64,000 bases of DNA from Sipunculus nudus. Taxonomy: Eukaryota > Annelida > Sipuncula > Golfingiida > Sipunculidae. The position numbers and the translations under genes are program-made. Location: contig CM049316.1 of assembly GCA_026874595.1 (NCBI GenBank), positions 65,267,176 to 65,331,175 of the forward strand, written 5' to 3'. The notes under the pieces are model-generated. The model worked only from the letters and a program-made list of their open reading frames with translations, searched no databases and was not told the DNA's origin. Positions 58,640-64,000 of the stretch are shown piece by piece (the first letter of the stretch is position 1; each line of letters begins with the position of its first letter).

Positions 58640-60010
58640 TAAATTTTAATCCAATTAAAAAAATATTAAATTTAAATCAAATTTTAGACACTTTTTTGAG
58701 ATTCTAACAACACTGCCTTGGAGGCCCTCGCTCCAAATACAAGTTAACCTTTCAAATTTTGAGTCAATAAAAATGGTAAATCTCATTTTTAGACATTTTT
58801 GAGTTTCTGGACAACACTGGCTTGGAGGCCCTTGCTCCAAATGCAAGTTAACATTTTGCGTCTGTTATGTATCAATGGCTGCATAAAAACGACTAGGTTT
58901 CAGTGGTGGAGGAAGAGTGCTCTGAGGTCGACAATAACTTTATGGATTAGACGTTCAAGTACCGGAGGCAATAAATAGTCCAGTTCACCGGACCTTATTG
59001 TACAGGAAACTACTTTAATATACCATTAAGGTAAAAATAAACTCCAGTTAACGTGCCTCTCTCTCTCTGCATATATGGCTTAACTATTCCCCCGGGAGTT
59101 TGACGGACCTTACCTTATGGAAGACTATCCCGGGGCAACATGGCACAAGTCCTTTACTCCAATTGATCTCGAGGAAGGTACACTCGTGTCATTTCTTTTT
59201 CCTTTTCTCAAAGAGATGAATATTTCACGATTGCTAATATTTGACTGCGCATTAGTTTATGAATACTACCGTTTTTATTCTTCCCCCTAACCGGCTGAAT
59301 AGTCTTAAATTAGCAATATAGAAATATTCACCTCTTTGGGAAAAGGAAAATAAATGACACCAGAGTTCGCTCCTCGAGGTCAATTGGAGTAAAGCACGTG
59401 TGCCCCGGGGTTGTCTTCCATAACGTCAGGTCCGTCAAACTCCCGTCAGAACAGTTAAGACAAATATATATAGGCACGTAAACTTGAGGTTATTTTTTAC
59501 CTTGATGGTATATTAAAGTAGTTTCCTGAACAATAAGGTCCGGGAAACAGGGCGGTTTATTGCCTCCGGTACTTATAAGTCTAATCCACAAAGTAACTGT
59601 CGACCTCAGAGTACTCTTCCTCCACCGCTGAAACCTAGTCGTTTTTTAAGCAGCCTTTGATACACAACAGACGCAAAATGTTAACTTGCGATTGGAGCGT
59701 GGGCCTCTAGGCCAGTGTTGTACAGAATCTCAAAAATGTCCAAAAATGAGATTTAACATTTTTATTGAATCATAATTCAAAAGGTTAACTTGCATTTGGA
59801 GCAAGGCTTTTCACGCCAGTGTTGTCCAGAATCTCAAAAATGTCCATAAAATGAGATTTAACATTCTTTATTGAATCAAAATTAAAAAGGTTAACTAGCA
59901 TAAGAGCGAGGGTCTCCAAGCCAGTGATGTCCAGAATCTAAAAAAAATGTTTAAAAGGAGATTTAATTTTAATTTTTATTGTGGTCAAAATTTTAAAATC
60001 CAATTTTAAA
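58640..60010. mobile_element. Long fold-back inverted repeat element
   Basis: Arms of about 600-700 bp are inverse to each other around a ~70-bp spacer centred near 59270. Landmark pairs are TGAATATTTC (59217) and GAAATATTCA (59321); AAGTACCGGAGGCAATAA (58957) with TTATTGCCTCCGGTACTT (59557); and AAACGACTAGGTTTCAG (58887) with CTGAAACCTAGTCGTTTT (59628). The outer arm ends hold a ~107-bp subterminal unit (CAACACTGGCTTGGAGGCCC, GCAAGTTAAC), twice on the left and three times on the right. No coding capacity. Foldback-type DNA element or a palindromic duplication. Confidence 0.88.
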
Positions 60011-60267
60011 TGAGAAAGAAACATGATACAGGAAAATAAATGGTTTGAGATAGTATCATATACTTAAACATTAGCCAATCAAACCCATCAAAAAGTTTCT
60101 TGCTGTTACTGGTTGCTTAAATTTGTGCACCATTAACAAAATAAAATGGTCAAAAATGTTAAATTTCATAAGAAAATGAATGTGAGTTTAAAAAAATTTA
60201 TATACCCTTAGAAGTGCTCTGTACCAGTTTTAAATTAAAGGTTATTTGCTAGGGATGCTATCTTTAG

Positions 60268-60971
60268 CAGGGGCGGATCCAGGATTTAGGAAAAGGAGGG
60301 GTCCAACCGAGGAAGTCAAATGAAAAAGCCTAATTAAGGTCCCCAGGTACGAAAAAGAGAGCCCAGGCCACAAAATTAGGTATGAAACCCGTCAAGGGGC
60401 CCAGTCACCTATCTGACCTTTATAAACTAAAGGTTATCCTTTGGGGCTTTTATAAAAATAGGCCAGATATATGGATATCACTTCAGACAGGCTGCTTGTT
60501 TTGTTTACATGAACATGTTTACAATATGTGGGGGCCCGCCAAAATTAAACAAATTCAACCAGGCCGTCTGACAGCAAATCAGATAAGCCAGAGCGTTGCA
60601 AATGGTGTTTTGCAAAAAGTGACCTTTCTACCTCCGCATATATGCAAATTAATACCTTATTTTACATGTTTTTCTAATTTGTCAACATTGCTGTGTTTAC
60701 AAACATGTTGTTGATGATCAAGTTGATACACCCTTTTCGTAGGCGTTATAAGAACTTTTCATGACCAGAATTACTCTTAGATCATTAATATATAAGCCGG
60801 AAATCACATAAAATCACATAGATCACATAAATTTACATAAAACACATAAATTTACATAAGTCACATAAATACTTTTTCACCAGGTAGGTGAACAGACAGC
60901 TTTAAAAAAAAGTTGCGGTGGCTGAAAGGTGGGGGGGGGGGGGGGGGTTGGACCCCCCGGATCCGCTTCTG
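60268..60971. mobile_element. hAT-like non-autonomous element with subterminal 10-bp repeats
   Basis: The left end is CAGGGGCGGATCCAGGATTT and the right end is ACCCCCCGGATCCGCTTCTG, an inverted pair with a CAGGGGCGGATCC-type terminus as known from hAT MITEs. GGGGTCCAAC on the left matches GTTGGACCCC on the right. Near the right end, 60801-60872 holds about seven ATCACATAAA/TTTACATAAA units. A G run sits at 60931-60947. The 110-codon frame at 60382-60714 has no transposase motif. I found no clean 8-base target duplication. Confidence 0.7.
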
Positions 60972-61469
60972 TAAAGGACATAACATGACATGACCGTCTA
61001 TGACATTTCTATTCCTATAAAACTGAATCAAGAAAGCTTTTTATGCTCCAGTGTCACATTTTTCATATTATTATTCTCATCACCATTTAATATGCAGCGC
61101 AACGTGCAGGTCACTGACAAAACCTTTCGAATACTTAAAAAGATCACTGCCCTCAAACTGACTTGGATTTATAAGTAATTGCATCAGAAGTAGTGTTTCC
61201 ACTCTGTTATTTTGGGCAAATTTTCACTTATGCCCTATAACACTTAAGGTCAAACTCTGTCCAGTGTTGACATTTCGGATGGTTACATTTCTCGACACGT
61301 CATGGATTAAAAAGGGGCTCTCTGCATAGTCGGTACAAATGTCAAATTCTTATTCTGGTCAACATACTGGTACTTGAATGGAATTTTTTATTTCTTGTTT
61401 TATGACGAGCCAACTTCATCGACTGAATTTGGAAAAGTTATATTTTCCCCAATTTATGTCTCTTTTAAC
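60972..61469. other. Non-coding stretch, nothing recognised
   Basis: No gene or repeat identified. Confidence 0.4.
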
Positions 61470-61865
61470 CGAGGAGGTTATGTTTTTGACCGTGTCTCTT
61501 TGTTAGTTTGGTTATTTGTTAGCAAGATATAGCTGAAAATTCTATGTACATAAAATTTTCAGGGCATTTTAAGAATGGGCCAAGGAAATATCGACTCGCT
61601 TCTGGTGTTGATCCAACATCTTCTCCGGAATCTGGAGTGTCATCAAGATATATTCACCAATGTACTGTCACTTATGCACGAATGAACCTAAGAATAGGGG
61701 CAAAAAAGAAACGTGAATGCGCATAAGGTCCCGCCTCACCAGTGTGTCCTGGACCCTGTACAGGTCACGCTCGAGCGTCCAGCACCTTGGAGTGATGGTG
61801 TCCAGTGTATTCGCAGTGTTTTTAAACTTGTGCTCCAATGGCGGAGGCATGTATTCATTGCTATG
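61470..61865 (-). repeat. GCCTCCGCCA-type TIR repeat family, near full-length copy (-)
   Basis: On the minus strand it runs from CATGCCTCCGCCATTGGAGC (about 61855) to ACAAAGAGACACGGTCAAAA and CATAACCTCCT (about 61475). It matches the 12.2 kb copy through most of its length and shares the ACACG...CATAACCTCC end with the 19.0 kb copy. The ends GCCTCCGCCA and (on the other copy) TGGCGGAGGC are inverse, so the family is TIR-bounded at about 350-400 bp. Confidence 0.75.
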
Positions 61866-62236
61866 CACATTTCTTGTTGAGGGATGGGACAGTTGCCAGG
61901 GCAAGTCCATTCAGTAAAGGAAGGTAAAGGGGTGGATCCAGTAAAAATTAAAAAAAAAATTATTCCTTTGCGGAGGTATGCGCTCCAATGAACGTCAATA
62001 AATTATAAATGTTGTAAAGTGCGCTGTCGGTTAGACTGTCATCATGGCTGCTGTATTAGATATAAATGTACTAATTAATGTAGGCGTGATTGCTGAATAA
62101 AGTCGTTAAATTAGATAAACTTGTCTTACACAGTAATTTACAACATGGATAAACCACTATTTCCCAACTAAAGGTTACCGTAAAATCCTCTCATGTCGTC
62201 AATAACTCTATATTTCAGCCTTTTATAATTATGCTA
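61866..62236. other. Non-coding stretch
   Basis: A TGCGGAGGTATGCGCTCCAA scrap of the GCCTCCGCCA family lies at about 61970. Otherwise nothing recognised. Confidence 0.4.
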
Positions 62237-62410
62237 GATACTGAGACTGTGTGCTGGGATGGTTTTGCTTGGAACGTGTATTAAGCAAAACTGAACTGAT
62301 AGTGTAAAAGAATAGGCATAATATTACTCCTGGTTAAGAAATATGGATATCTATCCAGTTACCTTCAAATCGCATGAAGCATGAACCAAACTCTTTTGCA
62401 ATAGGCACAA
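62237..62410 (+). repeat. Dispersed repeat, copy 2 (partner 3283-3460)
   Basis: GATACTGAGACTGTGTGCTG, ATTAAGCAAAACT and GTGTAAAAGAATA in the order seen at 3283-3460. Confidence 0.65.
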
Positions 62411-63940
62411 ATAGAACCATGCATGCTTAGTTCTTATTATACCTGACCAGAACTAGAGAGCTCACGGGGAGCACACACCTCCCCCAAGCTCATGTAACAA
62501 AATCCTACTACAGTTCAGTACTGTGGTTCAGGCAAAATCTTTTACCTGAACTTATCTTTCTATATTGTGTTTAACATCCATTACACTGATTGAAGCATTC
62601 TGAACAGAAGAATGCAGAAAAGTAACCACACATAAAAATCAGTTCTCCTTATGAAACTGAACAACCGAAATTTTAGGTCACATCTTCTGTACCTCAAGGC
62701 AAACTTCCACGACACGGTTAATTAAACATCACTTGTATAATTTGCAGATATCTTGTAAACAAACTAAAACAGAAAAAACTGAAAAAATACTGATATACAG
62801 CGTACGGATACCCAAACAATGGAATACCGCTTAGAGATATAAACCCGGCCAAATTTCGTTGGCAGTATCTCATTTTAAATTTACCGTCACCGTGTACATA
62901 TAGATATTGATTCACAGCTTTGCATCAAGCATTGTGAATCTACAGTAACGGAATCTGAATACAGGTGTCATCATATCTATACAAATTGAACTATAGATGA
63001 AACCGCATCCCAACTTCCAAGTATTGATCGGTGTTCCCTGCCTCTTGTACCACTCAGGTTACAAAGAGGCAGCTAATTCGTCTTCTTTAGAACCACTCTG
63101 TGCCCCAGGATATTAACTACCGATACGAAAATCAATGACACCCAATAATGCCCTGTCGGAAGACACGAGGATATGTCGTGATCATTCAGACAATTTGCCT
63201 ACAATGAGCCACATGCCTCTTCAAATGCTTTTTCAAGACCTATCAATCATTATGTCTTACGTAATTAAACTTTACTGACAACATCAGTAACCAAAGAGAT
63301 ATAGTTAGAGTTGGTATGTAGTGTTTATCTTGTTCATATTGTTAATATATGATTGCAATCCCCAAGAAATCAATGGCTACCTCTCGCAATGCATGTAACT
63401 GAGTGATAATTGGGAATCGGATATGGAGTGTAGCACCTTGGGAACAAGGTCAAGGTCAAATAAATTATACGGTGCAATTCTGTCTCCTAGGACTTATATC
63501 GTGCCCAAATATACACATCCAGGATCTAGCGAAAACAGAAAATGTGGGGGGGGGGGGGGAGGGGGGGCGCACATAGGAAGGTCCACTCATAAAACTTTTT
63601 TTTAATCAAATGTGAATATAGGAATAAACTGGACAATCTTTTCCTCCGTGGTGGTGGGTGGGGGGGGGGGGGGGCTCATCAATCAATCAAGAATCCCAAT
63701 AATTTGCCATCTTCTGAAGTGTTCAACCACGCCCACAGGATTCCATTGCAATATGTCAGATGCACATTTAGAGATAACAGTTATTGTTACAGTGGTGTCT
63801 GGATCCGGGTTGACTCCAGTATTGTAAGAATGACGCCTCGTACAGAGCTGCTCAAGATCCGTCTGCTTATTCCCGTTTATCCGCAACAATATTTAAGGGA
63901 TCTTCCCTACTCCATTTATAACGGCTCGGCAGATTTTGCG
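62411..63940. other. Non-coding stretch with poly-G tracts
   Basis: G runs lie at 63546-63567 (one A) and 63660-63674. ATCCAGGATCTAGCGAAAAC near 63517 is similar to a hAT-type terminus. No gene recognised. Confidence 0.45.
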
Positions 63941-64000
63941 TAACACAGCTATCAGGCAAACAAACAAACACACATACACAGACACGAGAGAAGTTATAAC
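63941..64000 (+). repeat. GCCTCCGCCA-type family, 3' part cut by the window edge
   Basis: CAGGCAAACAAACAAACACA followed by GACACGAGAGAAGTTATAAC matches the final part of the family (compare the ends of the 19.0, 40.0 and 61.5 kb copies). The TGGCGGAGG terminus would lie beyond the window. Confidence 0.5.

Noticed and set aside
60382-60714. 110-codon frame in the hAT-like element as a possible transposase piece
   Set aside because: No hAT dimerisation or catalytic motif visible; too short and not conserved elsewhere in the window.

Overview
This window is AT-rich, intron/intergenic-type DNA from an animal genome. It has dense dispersed repeats, several families of reverse-transcriptase remnants (jockey/CR1/L2-type LINEs and a Penelope-like element), a tRNA-derived SINE, TIR elements without transposases, long TA/CT microsatellites and about twenty G or C homopolymer runs. 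The mix of Penelope-like and LINE relics with many small TIR elements fits a marine invertebrate (mollusc, annelid, brachiopod or amphioxus grade). I cannot name the species. No intact host protein-coding gene, rRNA or stand-alone tRNA gene could be supported. Most short open frames here are chance frames in repeats.

Layout. 1-6.6 kb: plain AT-rich DNA with TA arrays. 6.64-8.71 kb: a GC-rich nest of two TIR elements, one inside the other. 8.7-14.4 kb: diverged duplicated blocks and two copies of a repeat whose arms are built of GGACTC/GGACTT hexamers. 15.9-19.4 kb: a copy of a TA-linked palindromic repeat, a LINE scrap, a decayed L2/CR1-like LINE on the minus strand and a copy of a ~400 bp TIR family. 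20.86-21.59 kb: a 27-bp minisatellite. 22.65-23.48 kb: a dimeric ~277-bp tandem repeat carrying the palindrome GGTGGCGCCACC twice per unit. 23.6-33.2 kb: segmental repeats, a LINE 3' fragment, two candidate regulatory patches, microsatellites, another hexamer-armed repeat and a GC-rich TIR element. 34.6-41.4 kb: two diverged copies of one long repeat unit (a third is at 53.6-57.5 kb), one of them carrying a SINE with target duplications. 42.2-43.85 kb: a Penelope-like element broken into two head-to-head halves. 48.97-52.39 kb: GC-rich TIR repeats interrupted by a 5'-truncated LINE of 2.73 kb with a clear target duplication. 58.64-60.01 kb: a long fold-back inverted repeat. 60.27-60.97 kb: a hAT-like non-autonomous element. 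61-64 kb: more dispersed repeats.

The only long coding frame is the LINE at 49.5-52.0 kb. It has all reverse-transcriptase core motifs and a C-terminal zinc-knuckle-like motif but is broken by one in-frame stop and lacks its endonuclease. What the window mainly records is layered transposition: the order of insertion can be read in at least three places (LINE into a TIR element, SINE into one copy of a duplicated unit, TIR element into TIR element).
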